DNA of 64,000 nt from Phoma sp. XZ068 (taxonomy: Eukaryota > Ascomycota > Dothideomycetes > Pleosporales > Didymellaceae). Of this stretch, positions 43,267-54,096 are shown in pieces; within the stretch, counting starts at the first letter, position 1, and the number at the start of each line of letters is the position of its first letter. The translations under genes and the position numbers were made by a program. The notes beneath the pieces are model-generated. The model searched no databases. It was given only the letters and a program-made list of their open reading frames with translations, and was not told where the DNA came from. The stretch lies in contig RBKR01000018.1 in the NCBI GenBank assembly GCA_004835665.1, positions 558,001-622,000 on the forward strand. The letters run 5' to 3'.

Positions 43267-44658
43267 ATGTCTTCAGCTGCACCCGCCGACCGCGACGACC
43301 AGATTGCACAGCTCGCAGGCCTGACTGGAGTAGCTCCCGCAGAGGCAGGTGATAGAAGGCCCTAGAAAGGTGGAGCTCGTTGCTGACCACGTCCAGGCTG
43401 AACGCTACCTCGACGCAGCCAACGGTGACCTGCAAGTCGCCGCCGAACTCTTCTACGAACAATCCGCAGACGCAGACCAGCCGTCAGACACCGAAATGGC
43501 CGGCGACGACCAATCCACAGATCCCACGCCCAACCCGCCCCAGCAGCCCGTGCCTGGAGGCGGCCGCACCCTGGGCGGCGCATATGTTCCCCCCACCGAG
43601 GCCTCTTCGTCTTCCTCCTCGCGGCAGCCGTCAACACAGCGACAGACGCCGCAGCAGCGAGGCGTGGCGGGGCTGAGGACGCTCAAGGACCTGCAGTCGT
43701 CGGGTGGCGCCGGACACGGACACGCTCACGACGACGACGACTCCGACGAGGACTTCAAGGACGACGAGAACCAGGACTTCTTTGCCGGAGGAGAGAAGTC
43801 GGGTCTGGCTGTCCAGAACCCCAACCAGGCCAACCCTCGCGACCACATCAACAACATCCTGAAGAGGGCGCGGCAGTCAGTGCAACTTGATAATGCGTGT
43901 ATGTGATGATGCTAACGGGGAATAGAAACGCTCCTCGACCCGGTGGCGACGACGAGCGGTCGACTTCGCGCTTCACCGGCGGTGGTAACACGCTTGGTGG
44001 CGACGACACTCCCTCGCGACACATCCCAGACCCCAATGCTACCCAGCCCACACCCCAGCCGCGTGCTCACCGCGAGCTGCACTTGTGGCGCGACGGCTTC
44101 TCAGTCGACGACGGAGCCCTCTTCCGCTACGACGACCCCGCGAACGCACGCACGCTGGAGATGATCAACACGGGTCATGCTCCGCTCCACATCCTGAACG
44201 TCGAGCATGGTCAGGAAGTCGATGTCGAGGTGCACGCGCACAAGGACGAGGACTACAAGCAGCCCAAGAAGAAGTACGTGCCCTTTGGTGGCTCTGGCCA
44301 GCGACTCGGCAGCCCAACTCCCGGCGCAAGCACTTTCGCTGCACCGCCTGCAGCTTCGTCAAGCACAACTGCCTCAGCCTCGACTGGCGCTGCACAACCC
44401 ACCGTCGAGGTGGACGCTTCCGCTCCTACGGTGACACTGCAGATCCGCCTCGGCGATGGCACACGCATGCAGTCGCGCTTCAACACCACCCACACCATTG
44501 GCGACGTCTACGACTTTGTGGACCGTGCCAGTACCGGCGGCCGCGAATATGCACTCATGACAACCTTCCCTTCAAAAGAATTGACAGACAAGGCTCAGAT
44601 TCTGGGCGACATGGCAGAGTTCAAGCGAGGAGGTGTAGTTGTGCAGAAGTGGAAATAA
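43267..44658 (+). CDS. SHP1: Cdc48/p97 cofactor SHP1 (p47): UBA-SEP-UBX
   Basis: Three exons, 43267..43344, 43397..43875 and 43926..44658, give 429 aa (yeast Shp1 is 423). Intron 2 is GTCAGT..AATAG and restores KRARQNAPRPGGDD. For intron 1 no GT donor gives both the frame and a normal UBA domain. A GC donor at 43345 (GAG|GCAGGT) does, yielding LTGVAPAEAERYLDAANGDL. Domains: UBA about 12-48; Asp/Ser-rich linker; SEP about 234-295 (ELHLWRDGFSVDDGALFRY, LHILNVEHGQEVDVEV); UBX about 353-429 (VTLQIRLGDGTRMQSRF, with the p97-binding FP loop in TTFPSKEL). Role: recruits ubiquitinated cargo to Cdc48 in degradation, membrane fusion and PP1 regulation. Confidence 0.92.
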
Positions 44659-46503
44659 ACATCCCACGCAACCAATGACATCAAGGTCAGGTAAAGGATC
44701 TTCGATGATGGAGGCTACGAGTGTGGGGGTTAACGTGGAGGGCCCACTGCGAACAGGAAAAAAAGAGGGTCGGATCGGAGGACCGCGTCAGCGTCACCTC
44801 CACTTCCACCAAATCACCGATTGACGAGCATCTTTGATGTATTCCTTGGGAGCGGAAAATGACACGATAGATTCATGACAAGGGGGATACTTTGTAGCAA
44901 GGCCTCTTGCAGCAGTAGCTAGAAGCCAGGGACCGGTTCTGCAAGTGCGGACCGGCAATGCAATGCATAATGCCAGATATCTAGTTGCACCGCAACGGGT
45001 TTGAGCGTCCCCTTTGTTGCACAGCAGGGCGAATGTTCCATACAAGGGCTGTGACAAGCCTCTCCGATTGGTGCTTGGTTTCAACATGGAGAGCTCCCAA
45101 TTTATTTGTGCCAGTATGTGTATGGTCTGGATTCTAGAGTTGTTTCTCGGGTGCTTTCGTAGTCGAGTGAAGCGCATCACAAGCCTATGCCTGCGATAAT
45201 CGCAAACAGCATACTACTGTGTATGATACTCTACGCGGCAGACTGTCTTCCAACACGACGCCCTGCATTTAGCCGGTGCCGCTTGATTCCGTACCGCTTG
45301 AATGATTTCGAAACCTGAGTAGTCTACCAGCGCTTGGACATGGTTCGTTTGCTCTTCGGTCTCACTCACGCAGGCGCTCAAGCAAACGAGCAAATTACCT
45401 CGCCGCCTCTTTGCGCGTACAAGCACACAAGACTCGATGTCGATTGCCGCAATCATATGACAGTTGGAAGCTAGGTGCGCGCAAATCTTAACGACTGAGT
45501 CGAACCCTTGCCGAACCATTGAACTGAACACTCTCACCTTCCCTTGACAGCGCGTCACCTACAATTAGCGGCCCGGCGCCCTGCCTATCAGCGGAGCCTC
45601 ATCTTGCAGACTTGTTGAATTTGGCCCTCTTGGACGATGATCGTTCATCTCGCAGCGCTTGGTGCGGGCATGGATGCGGCTCTTAGCAGCCGCTGATCGC
45701 TTCAGCTTTTTTAATTGTCCTGTTTCGAAAAAGGCCCGAGCCATGGCGTCGCACCATTGTCCACCAATTCGAAACGGGGATTGAGGCGAATCACCACGGC
45801 CGTCTGGATCGGCAGGGAGGACGGCTTGTGCAAGCTGCTCAGTGGACACGGCTGCTGAAGCGTCATGGGGGAGCAGTGGGGTGTGTAACGCGTCATCGCC
45901 GTGCTGGGACAACCCTGCAGCAGCCGTGTATGGCCCCATGTATGGCCCAGGTATGGGGGTTGTGGAAAAGAGATGGGTGGCCGGAAATTGAAGAGTTTCT
46001 GGACGCGTTCTGAGGTTTGAGATATTGGTGACGGTTGTGCCGCTCGCGTGAAGCCTTGTTTCTTGTTCCTTCACTCTCTTTTTCTCGCAGTCTTGCAATC
46101 AATCAATCGTCTGCCGCTTGACTAGTCTTGCAAAACCTTGCGACGTTGCCACTCCTTCGCTCTCTGTCCGACTGCGCACTGGATCTGCGGCAGTGACAAC
46201 CGCTTCTAGTCGGGCCATCTTTTGCAGCGCAATTTGCGCCTTCCCAACGGACTTTTGGACTTCACAAGTGCTGTGTCGTCCGCTGCGAAGCCCGCTCTAC
46301 GGTCCCTACAGCTTCACTCAAGCTTCACCTCGCCCAAGCTTCACCGACGCTCGCTCCCGCTGCATGCACGCCATCCCGCAAGCGATGCAGTATCGGTAGT
46401 CTACGTTGTCATCCTATACAGTACCCCGATTCCACAATACGTTAGCACGCAACCCTAGGACCTTAAACGACTACACGAATACGAGGTCGCCTACACATCC
46501 ACC
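44659..46503. other. 1.8-kb intergenic region, promoter of the DUF3405 gene
   Basis: No supportable gene. The longest frame (45565..46098, minus, 177 codons) lacks an ATG at its 5' end and resembles nothing known. C/T-rich tracts near 46140-46400 suit a promoter or leader of the plus-strand DUF3405 gene. Confidence 0.4.
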
Positions 46504-48933
46504 ATGTTTGTCCGATCACCTCGCAGATTTGCGATTCTTTCCTTTGTAGCATTTATTTTCATATTAGCCGTGCTGCAGCAAAGCCCGTGGGCGAAAGAGC
46601 GCGTCTACGAGCAAGTGTCGCTGCTCAACGAAGCATACAAAAATCATCAAGAGCCAATACCAAACCACACCCAGGAGCAGTCACAAGCACATCTCGAAGA
46701 TGCGTGGCAGCATGCTGTGCCGGTCGCGACACCGAGCCCAGCCAAGTCGGACCCGGAGGCCAGTCAGACGGTGAAGAGCCCGTCCAGTGAGCCGGTGACC
46801 AAAACGAAGCCGCAGCCGCCGTGGAAGACGGCGCCGAGCAGGATTGGTAACTTTATTCCTCCGTTCCCCAGGCCGACCGATATGAAGGCGTATATGCAGA
46901 AGATGCTCAAGTGGGGGAGACCGAACTGGGATGGTCACTGGCCGCCGTTTGCGGATTATATTGGAAAGGAGTATGATCCTAATCGGTGGGAGCAGTTCGA
47001 TATGGATTTCAGCATTTACAACGCTGGACATGATGATCTGAACACCACCTTGGTGAACAGCCCGATTGTCTACAAGCCGTTCCCAAAGTATAACAACCCT
47101 GAGTGGCAGGAGAAGTGGCATGGCGAGTACGTGCCGTGTATCGGACCTCGCGGCGTTGCGCTGAATGAGAGCACGGATGATGAGATCCAAGCTTATCGTG
47201 GCCTGCCTCATGGCTTCCCCAAGGCGTATGCTGGTGGCTACGATGTCATTGGTCTTGATGAGGATGTCTGCTTCGACCGGTACTCGCGATACGGTCCCTA
47301 CGGATATGGCGATGACCAGTTTCCCGAGGAGGTCAAGGACTGGAGAGCGCCTGAGACGGTTCCCGAATGGGATGAGGTGAAGTGGGGAGAGCTGCAGGAT
47401 CTCTGTCTGGAAGTCAACAAGAACCGCTACCGCCCAGAAGCGCGATCGCCTATTGTCAAGATCCCGAGCACAGCACTGCCTGAGCCTGCAGCTGCATCTT
47501 CCGCCTTTGCGATCCCTACCGACACAAGCCACAGCAACCTAGAGAACCGCGGCAAGTACGAGAAGAAATACCACCACCGCACAGCTATTCTGATCCGCGC
47601 ATGGACCGGATACACTTATGAAGAAAACGACATTACTGCTATCCGAGCCATGGTCTCGGAGCTTTCGCTTCAGTCTGGAGGTGAATACGCGGTTTTCCTC
47701 TACGTCCACGTCAAGGACCGCGAGCTCAAGATCTTCGAAGATCAGGCGCTCTATGACAAGGTGCTGAAAGAGAACGTACCCGTAGAGCTCCGCGATATTG
47801 CCGTTCTATGGTCTGAAGCTATCTTTCCCAGCTGGTATCCCAAGGTCATGGACTGGCAGGTCTATTGGCAGCAGTTTATGTGCCTTCAATGGTTCAGTCT
47901 TACGCATCCCGAATTCGACTATGTATGGAACTGGGAGACGGATGCACGTTACACAGGACATCACTACCATTTCTTCGAGAAGATTAGCGAGTTCGCCGAC
48001 AAGCAGCCTAGGAAGCTGCTCTGGGAGCGCAACAAGCGATACTATCTACCTGACGTCCACGGAGACTACCAGTCTTTCGTCGAACAAACTCACAAGGACG
48101 TCCTCAACGCTTCGGCAAATTCGCTCATTCCGAGCCCAGTATGGGGTCCCCGACCCTGGGCGCGCGCCGATCCTCCGCAAAAGCCCCTCGGCCCAACACC
48201 GCCCACGAGCTTTGAAGACGATGATTTCACGTGGGGTGTCAACGAGCCCGCTGACTTCATCACCCTCCTCCCCATGTGGGACCCGCGCAACACAACGTGG
48301 TCCTACAAGGACAAGATTTGGAACTACCTCCCGAACATCCGGCCTATCTTCACACCACAAGACGGCCAGGCTGACTGGTTTACGCACCCAGACTTCGAGC
48401 AGATCGACCGCCGCGTCTTCATCAACACGGTCGTTAGGTTTTCAAAACGCATGCTCCAGGCTATGCACGAGGAGAACCTGGTCGGTAGGAGTATGCAGGC
48501 GGAGATGTGGCCGTCGACGGTCGCTCTCCAACACGGATTGAAAGCCGTCTACGCACCCCACCCTATCTTCAACGACCGCCACTGGCCCGCCGCTTACTCG
48601 GAAGCCATCTTCGACACATCATCCACCGTCAACGAAGAAGGCGGGCCTGTCGAGTCGAGACAAGGTGCGTGGTGCGAGGAAGCCGATTCACCCTACAACC
48701 ACGACCGCGAGTTCAACTTCCAGGGCTGGAGCTGGTACTACGCGTCCAGATTCCCGCGGAATCTGTACAGGAGGTGGCTCAACTGGCCAATCAGCAAGCA
48801 GGTATGGGGCGAGGAGGAGCACACAGACGGCGGGCCAGGCAGCGACGGGAGATTCGAAGAGAAGAGGATGTGTCTGCCGGGGATATTACTACACCCCGTG
48901 AAGAAGATGAAGAAGGATCTCATCAAGCCCTGA
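46504..48933 (+). CDS. DUF3405 type II membrane protein, likely Golgi glycosyltransferase-like
   Basis: Single exon, 809 aa, with a good start context (CCACCATG). N-terminal signal anchor at about residues 9-25 (AILSFVAFIFILAVL), then a disordered Pro/Lys/Ser stem to about 110. Family-typical blocks follow: RTAILIRAWTGYTYEENDITAIRAMVSELSLQ, YAVFLYVHVKD, LWSEAIFPSWYP, WQVYWQQFMCLQWFSLTHPEFDYVWNWETDARYTGHHYHFF. The WNWETDAR segment has an acidic E-x-D resembling the metal site of GT-A glycosyltransferases. The C-terminal half includes WFTHPDFEQIDRRVFINTVVRFSKRML and WSWYYASRFPRNLYRRWLNW. DUF3405 has no established activity that I know of. A lumenal transferase is inference from topology and the acidic motif. 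Confidence 0.85.
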   Translation: MFVRSPRRFAILSFVAFIFILAVLQQSPWAKERVYEQVSLLNEAYKNHQEPIPNHTQEQSQAHLEDAWQHAVPVATPSPAKSDPEASQTVKSPSSEPVTKTKPQPPWKTAPSRIGNFIPPFPRPTDMKAYMQKMLKWGRPNWDGHWPPFADYIGKEYDPNRWEQFDMDFSIYNAGHDDLNTTLVNSPIVYKPFPKYNNPEWQEKWHGEYVPCIGPRGVALNESTDDEIQAYRGLPHGFPKAYAGGYDVIGLDEDVCFDRYSRYGPYGYGDDQFPEEVKDWRAPETVPEWDEVKWGELQDLCLEVNKNRYRPEARSPIVKIPSTALPEPAAASSAFAIPTDTSHSNLENRGKYEKKYHHRTAILIRAWTGYTYEENDITAIRAMVSELSLQSGGEYAVFLYVHVKDRELKIFEDQALYDKVLKENVPVELRDIAVLWSEAIFPSWYPKVMDWQVYWQQFMCLQWFSLTHPEFDYVWNWETDARYTGHHYHFFEKISEFADKQPRKLLWERNKRYYLPDVHGDYQSFVEQTHKDVLNASANSLIPSPVWGPRPWARADPPQKPLGPTPPTSFEDDDFTWGVNEPADFITLLPMWDPRNTTWSYKDKIWNYLPNIRPIFTPQDGQADWFTHPDFEQIDRRVFINTVVRFSKRMLQAMHEENLVGRSMQAEMWPSTVALQHGLKAVYAPHPIFNDRHWPAAYSEAIFDTSSTVNEEGGPVESRQGAWCEEADSPYNHDREFNFQGWSWYYASRFPRNLYRRWLNWPISKQVWGEEEHTDGGPGSDGRFEEKRMCLPGILLHPVKKMKKDLIKP

Positions 48934-49347
48934 GCGTAGCATGCATAAGCAAAGGCAAATTTTCTTGATTTACGACGGCGGTTTGGAAATGGTTTGGAGC
49001 ATGCATCATGGAAAAGCATCATATATATCTGGCATATCTTCGTTTCGCACAGACGCGTGCGTCTACGGGTTTTTCTTCTTTTTTTTCTTCTGGATATGTG
49101 GTGGAACAGATTTAGGCGCTTGGGCGTAGCGATTTTGCATTCGCGGCGGCATATGGTTAGACTTGTTCTCTTTGCCTTCTGTTCTTTTCATCACCACATT
49201 TAGCGTGCTTGAGTACTGCAATCATGCATGTTCAATTTATATGTATTTTACTCACTACCTTGATGGTCCAATGTGATGAAGATGTTGAAGATGTGATGGA
49301 CGTCGTTTTCCTGCTCAGCCAGCTTGCTTTTCTCCAAGCAGTGAAGC
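48934..49347. other. Convergent 3' spacer, no gene seen
   Basis: T-rich (a TTTTTCTTCTTTTTTTTCTT tract near 49068-49090), consistent with 3' processing signals of the DUF3405 gene. No ORF of note. Confidence 0.4.
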
Positions 49348-51918
49348 TCATTTCTTCCGGGGAAGTACTACGAGGGCCGGAGCGTTCGATTTTGGCTTCG
49401 CCTTGGGCTTCGCCTTCTTCTCATCAACCTTGACTTTCTTCCGGGGCTGCAGTGTAGTCACCTTTGCTTTCTTCGGTGGCGTCTTAGGCTCCGCCGCATC
49501 AGCTTTTCTTTTCTTCGTCGACTTCTCCTTCGTCTCCGCCTTCGCCTGCACCTTCTTCTCCTTGTCCAATTTCTGCTCACCCCTCGGCCCCCTAACAACC
49601 CCCTTATCACTCCTCTCCTTTCTACTCCTCCGCTGCACCCTCAACAGCCCATGCTGCTTCACGTAATGAATCACATCCAGCGCGACATCGCAGAACTCCT
49701 GACACCCACGTATCAACTTCAACGTCGCTTTGCCTGATTCCATTCCCGCGCGCCATCGGTCAATGACAGCGAAGAATATCTCGTCTACGTCGGCGGCTGT
49801 GGCGTCGCGTGTACGCACTGGCTCTGCATCTGCATCTGCATCCTTCGTCGAAGAACCAGAAGGAGGAGGAGGAGGGTGCGTGGAGATATTGCCGCCGTGG
49901 AACCCGTATCCCCGCCCCATTTCATCGCCAATCTCGTACTGCACGAATGCTTCCAGTACCATGACGGCGATGGTGTGGAAATTCAACACCGCGTGGGCAG
50001 GTTCCGGGTCTGGTGTGGATAGGGCGCGTTGGGCGGGGAGGAAGACGTGCATGAAGAGGTGCATTTCTTGCTCGCTGTGGTCGGCGCTGAGGAGGACTTC
50101 TTCGCGGATGCGGCCGGGGATGGAGATTTTGGCTGTGGGGAGGGAGGATGCGGTGCTGGGCGGGTGGTAGGTTGCTTCGTATCTGGGGAGGGTCCAGTCG
50201 ATGGGCTTGGGGGGTTGTTCGTCGTTGTTGGCGGAAGGGTTGGTAGTAGAGTGGGGTTCGTCAGTTGAGGCGCTTGGGTGGGGTGCGAGGTTCGTTGGCT
50301 TTGTGGGAGTACCATGTTGTTGCAGGATATCTGGAGATGTATCATCAAAGGCTGAACGAGTGGTAAGACTGGCAGTGGGTGAACGGTGGCGCTGTGCACG
50401 TGTGGATAGCGGCTCATCATCGTCAGATGCCTCCTCTTGTACTTCAGTGATGCGTTGTGGGTTAGTCGTGCCGTGAGAGGGATAGGCTTGAGAAGGAGGA
50501 TAACCGTGAGTAGGTGGATGTTGCATCGAAGAATTGGAAGCAAAGCCTGGAACCGCCCAGTAAGGTGAAACATGACCGTGTTGTACACCCACGGGATAGG
50601 TTGGATGCTGCATGTTCGGGTATGGAATGTTTGAGCTGCGCGGCAGCTTATTCACATCGCCTGTCTGGGTAGGCATCATACCGATGGACTGCTGGTTCGT
50701 TGTTGGCTGATGCGAGGATGTGCCTGTCGAGAGCCGTGAAGCACTGTGATCGTACCGCTGCTGTGTCGGCACAGGACCATGGAGCAGAATCGGATTCGCG
50801 TGCACCGCTCCTGCGGTCAGCGGGCCCATGCCCAACAAGGGGGGTCGCTCCCTCCATCGTAGCCCAAGCGCATGTAAAGTGGTCGCTAGATGCAGACCAG
50901 AGAGTGATGCGGCAGTCTCTTCGGAGCTGTGTCTTTGGATATCGATATCATCGTCTGCTGAGGGGACCGTGAGGCTTTCATTACCACCCAATCCCGCTAC
51001 ACTCGACCGCTCTGGATCTCTGGCATAATGTTCGAAAGAAAATCGCGGTGTGCGTGTTTCGGCAACGACCGCGGTGAGAGCTTGTGATGTTGAGCTGCTG
51101 GGTTGAGTGTTCGTGCCGTGTGGGATTTGAGTTCGATGCGCGGCCTCGGAGTGAAATCCGGTAGTCTCGAGATTGAGTCCTGCAGTACTGCCTGCAAAAG
51201 TTGGATTGACCTGATCTTGCGTCATATCTCGAGCCCTGGTAGTGATGTGAGTTGCTGTGATAATTGGACTGTTATTGCAAGCTCCTTCAGGTGTAGCAAT
51301 AGGCATTCGAGCTCCACTTCCTGACCCTTGACCAATCGAAGGCGCATCGCAGAATGCTTGGTTGGTAATGCCGTTGGTGCTACTGATAGCCTGCTCGTGA
51401 GTCACATCTGCTCTGCCATCGTTGTGGACGTCTTCGTTGATGAAGGCGGCGAACAGATCGCTGTATTCGTCATTCTCGGCTGCTGGCTCCTGCTTCACTT
51501 GAACTTCTGCGCTCTCATTGTTGACGGCAGTTGGGAAGCCGAGCTCTTGATCATAATTGTAGTCAAGAACATGCTGCGAGGACGCCTCAGGATGCAGAGC
51601 GGCCGCTCTGTGTGATGGGTGTTGTGCCGTGCCATTACACTGGTCTCGTCGACCTGTTCGAAGCTCTTGTACCGTCTGTGCCTGGTCATAAGCATCATGT
51701 TGACCAGCTCCGTGCTGATGGGCCACTACCGGCGGTGGGAATCTGTTGATTGTCGCTGGAGTGCGGTTGAACTGCGGCTGGACGTTTGATTGATGTATCT
51801 GCTGGTCGCAGACATCCACATCGCTCACCCTGTCGACATTGTGAATCAATTCTGGCGCCAAAGTAGTAGGTATGTGCTCATGACCCTGATGATGCAGGGA
51901 AGTCGGGGACGGCGTCAT
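49348..51918 (-). CDS. Large disordered orphan protein with basic nuclear-type C-terminus
   Basis: Single exon, 856 aa from the ATG at 51918; the frame upstream to 52032 starts with a TTG. I do not recognise it. Residues 1-560 are His/Gln/Ser/Thr/Pro-rich and disordered. About 595-770 is the only folded-looking part: WTLPRYEATYHPP, ISIPGRIREEVLLSADHSEQEMHLFMHVFLP, AVLNFHTIAVMVLEAFVQYEIGDEMG, DVDEIFFAVIDRWRAGMES, ATLKLIRGCQEFCDVALDVIHYVKQHG. It is mainly helical. The last 90 residues are Lys/Ala-rich with several KKxK-type nuclear signals (TKKRKADA, PPKKAKV). Inference: a nuclear protein with a small helical interaction domain, perhaps chromatin or transcription related. Confidence 0.75.
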   Translation of the reverse strand: MTPSPTSLHHQGHEHIPTTLAPELIHNVDRVSDVDVCDQQIHQSNVQPQFNRTPATINRFPPPVVAHQHGAGQHDAYDQAQTVQELRTGRRDQCNGTAQHPSHRAAALHPEASSQHVLDYNYDQELGFPTAVNNESAEVQVKQEPAAENDEYSDLFAAFINEDVHNDGRADVTHEQAISSTNGITNQAFCDAPSIGQGSGSGARMPIATPEGACNNSPIITATHITTRARDMTQDQVNPTFAGSTAGLNLETTGFHSEAAHRTQIPHGTNTQPSSSTSQALTAVVAETRTPRFSFEHYARDPERSSVAGLGGNESLTVPSADDDIDIQRHSSEETAASLSGLHLATTLHALGLRWRERPPLLGMGPLTAGAVHANPILLHGPVPTQQRYDHSASRLSTGTSSHQPTTNQQSIGMMPTQTGDVNKLPRSSNIPYPNMQHPTYPVGVQHGHVSPYWAVPGFASNSSMQHPPTHGYPPSQAYPSHGTTNPQRITEVQEEASDDDEPLSTRAQRHRSPTASLTTRSAFDDTSPDILQQHGTPTKPTNLAPHPSASTDEPHSTTNPSANNDEQPPKPIDWTLPRYEATYHPPSTASSLPTAKISIPGRIREEVLLSADHSEQEMHLFMHVFLPAQRALSTPDPEPAHAVLNFHTIAVMVLEAFVQYEIGDEMGRGYGFHGGNISTHPPPPPSGSSTKDADADAEPVRTRDATAADVDEIFFAVIDRWRAGMESGKATLKLIRGCQEFCDVALDVIHYVKQHGLLRVQRRSRKERSDKGVVRGPRGEQKLDKEKKVQAKAETKEKSTKKRKADAAEPKTPPKKAKVTTLQPRKKVKVDEKKAKPKAKPKSNAPALVVLPRKK

Positions 51919-52732
51919 GGTAGCTTCAATGCTGTTCGGTAGCAGGTCGATATAACTAGGTATTTGTTGAAGTCTGGACTGGAGAAATAATAGTGGGTAG
52001 AGATAAATTAATACTAAAACGATATTTAGCAAACGCTTCTATCACGATATATATTGTGCGTTTGCCTTTACCTTCTAGGCCGCAGGCGCCGCTCTCTCAC
52101 CTCATTAGCGACAGCGCAAGTTGACAATGCATGAAGGAAATCAATATATTGCGGGGTCATGAGAACGGAGAGAGCTGGGTCCGCGTTTATGCCAGGATGA
52201 CTCCGAACTGCACAGCTTGCCATGTATGCAATCGAGCGACGTATGTTGCTTCCTCGAATACATTCCCTAATCCGGTGACTAAATCTTTAAAGCGTGGATG
52301 TGTGAACATGATGTCTCAAACCAGGATACACATGAGATTGCCACAGTAAATTGTGTGCTTCAAGAGACGTTGCGAGCACCACTCTGAGCAGGAGCTCCGC
52401 TTCCAACTTCAGGCGCAATGCTCGAGAAGCTGCGTCGAGGTGAAGGTCGAATTAGTCGGCAGAAGGCTACCTTGAATTGGATTGGAGTTGCGCCAAGGGT
52501 CTTAGTTGAAGTTTCGTTGATCGAAACTTGGGAAGGTGTCACGCAGGGGTTGGGGAGGTCGGACCCGCCACGCTACCCACTCGCCACCCCCATAGTCTGC
52601 AGCGAGCTTAAAATCGCCGCAATACGAACACTGTGGAATACAATTGCTGTGTTTGATTGAAATGTTTTCTTTGTGTGGTCAAAGTGTCGTCTGATATTAT
52701 CGCCCAATGCGTGTAGCCAGTGCTCTTCCTGC
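51919..52732. other. 0.8-kb intergenic region, no gene seen
   Basis: Promoter of the disordered orphan and 3' side of CFD1. It is AT-rich near 51960-52060 (TAGTGGGTAGAGATAAATTAA), with no recognisable coding content. Confidence 0.4.
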
Positions 52733-53695
52733 TCATGTCGTGCCCCGAATGTCACTCAATAACCTCTTTACAAATCCATCAAACAGCGGAGCAAGCGAAC
52801 AATCCCTATACTTGTCGACAAACAAGCCCTCTTTCGAGCCACTTGTCACACCTGTGCTGCTGACATCTGTACCCTCAATGACTGTACCCTTGGGGTACAC
52901 TGGTCTTGCCCCCTCCTCAACCAACATAACAAAGGCGGGATCAATCGGCACACTCCCCAAGAACGGCACTGCGAAATCTGTTGCCATGATCTCTCCTCCA
53001 CCCTTGCTAAATACATTGGTGCACTCGCTGCAATTCGGACACACAAAGCCGGCCATGTTCTCCACCACACCAAGCACTCTTATCCCCGTCTTCTTGCAGA
53101 AATTCAACTCTTTCTTTACGTCTGATATACTAATGGCTTGCGGTGTGGTTACGACAACAGCACCGGCGAGTTGGTTGGGTGGGGCGGTGGGCGCGGCAAC
53201 TTGCTTGAGAAGAGTCTCGAGTAGGGAGATGTGTTCGTCGCTTGTGCCGGGTGGGGTGTCAATGAGGAGGAAATCCAGTTCGGGCCAGAGCACGTCAGTC
53301 AGGAATTGTCGGACCATGGCTGTTTTCTTGGGTCCACGCCAGATGACTGCGTCGCTCCTGTTTGCTAGAATGAAGCCTAGCGACATGCATGATAGCGGGC
53401 CGACGTTCTGCCCTTGTGTTGTTGCTGTTCCATTTGCGGAGTCGGTCTTCGCAGGCAGGGTATGCGCTTCGTGTACGTCGACTGGTATCCAACCGCCAGG
53501 CGCTTGGCGTACCTTCTTCTCCTCGATGCCGAAGAAGCGCGGAATCGAGGGCCCCGTGAGATCGATATCGAGCACGCCGACCGAATGGCCTTGCAGCGAG
53601 AGGGTGAGGGCGAGTTGGGTTGTGACGCTCGATTTGCCTACCCCGCCTTTGCCGGAAAGCACAAGAACTATATTGCGGACGTTTTCGAGAGGCAT
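52733..53695 (-). CDS. CFD1: Cytosolic Fe-S cluster assembly scaffold CFD1 (NUBP2, Mrp/NBP35 P-loop ATPase)
   Basis: Single exon, 320 aa. A deviant Walker [20 protein letters not shown], is followed by [15 protein letters not shown], then [29 protein letters not shown] (Walker B) and [18 protein letters not shown]. The cluster-binding CxxC lies in [12 protein letters not shown]. It lacks the N-terminal four-cysteine ferredoxin-like extension of NBP35, which identifies it as the CFD1 partner. Role: forms the Cfd1-Nbp35 scaffold that assembles [4Fe-4S] clusters for cytosolic and nuclear proteins. DNA polymerases and other nuclear Fe-S enzymes depend on it. A 339-codon antisense frame is a shadow. 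Confidence 0.94.
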   Translation of the reverse strand: MPLENVRNIVLVLSGKGGVGKSSVTTQLALTLSLQGHSVGVLDIDLTGPSIPRFFGIEEKKVRQAPGGWIPVDVHEAHTLPAKTDSANGTATTQGQNVGPLSCMSLGFILANRSDAVIWRGPKKTAMVRQFLTDVLWPELDFLLIDTPPGTSDEHISLLETLLKQVAAPTAPPNQLAGAVVVTTPQAISISDVKKELNFCKKTGIRVLGVVENMAGFVCPNCSECTNVFSKGGGEIMATDFAVPFLGSVPIDPAFVMLVEEGARPVYPKGTVIEGTDVSSTGVTSGSKEGLFVDKYRDCSLAPLFDGFVKRLLSDIRGTT

Positions 53696-54096
53696 CGTGG
53701 CGTGTGTCAGTCGGGCACGTGGTTGAGCACGAGCGGAAGAGGTATGAGGGTGGGTTGGGGATTGTTGCTCATTGTCTTAGGTATGTGACGTGAGGATAGT
53801 GCTTTGAAATCACTGGTAGAGAAGTGGCGGCGGGATCGGAGCACTAGCGCCATGAGTTTATTTCAACTCTTATTCAGGCATGTCTCGAAGGTTCTCACAA
53901 GTGCAACACGTTGGGAACGCCCACAATACAGGCAAGGTTCATCTGTAGGAGAATATGCATTGCTTGTACATAAATTAGGTCCTCCATACAACCCCAACTC
54001 CATCGTGCAGAACCAGTTGACTATGACATGTGAGATAAAACATATGGAATATCATTCTTCTTTATGGACGCATTAATATTCAGTCTCTACGCACGC
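53696..54096. other. Intergenic, CFD1 promoter and 3' end of the secreted repeat protein
   Basis: No gene seen. The 53930-54080 part is AT-richer, as expected of a 3' UTR on the minus strand. Confidence 0.4.

Noticed and set aside
43330..43396. GTAGCT donor as the first SHP1 intron
   Set aside because: In frame, but it removes VAPAE from the UBA domain and shortens the first helix spacing. The GC donor at 43345 fits the family better. Kept as the alternative.
45565..46098. 177-codon minus frame in the intergenic region before the DUF3405 gene
   Set aside because: It starts with TTG, has no ATG early, no recognisable domain and no nearby splice partner.
52707..53726. 339-codon frame opposite CFD1
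   Set aside because: The minus strand encodes unmistakable CFD1 motifs, so the plus frame is a shadow.
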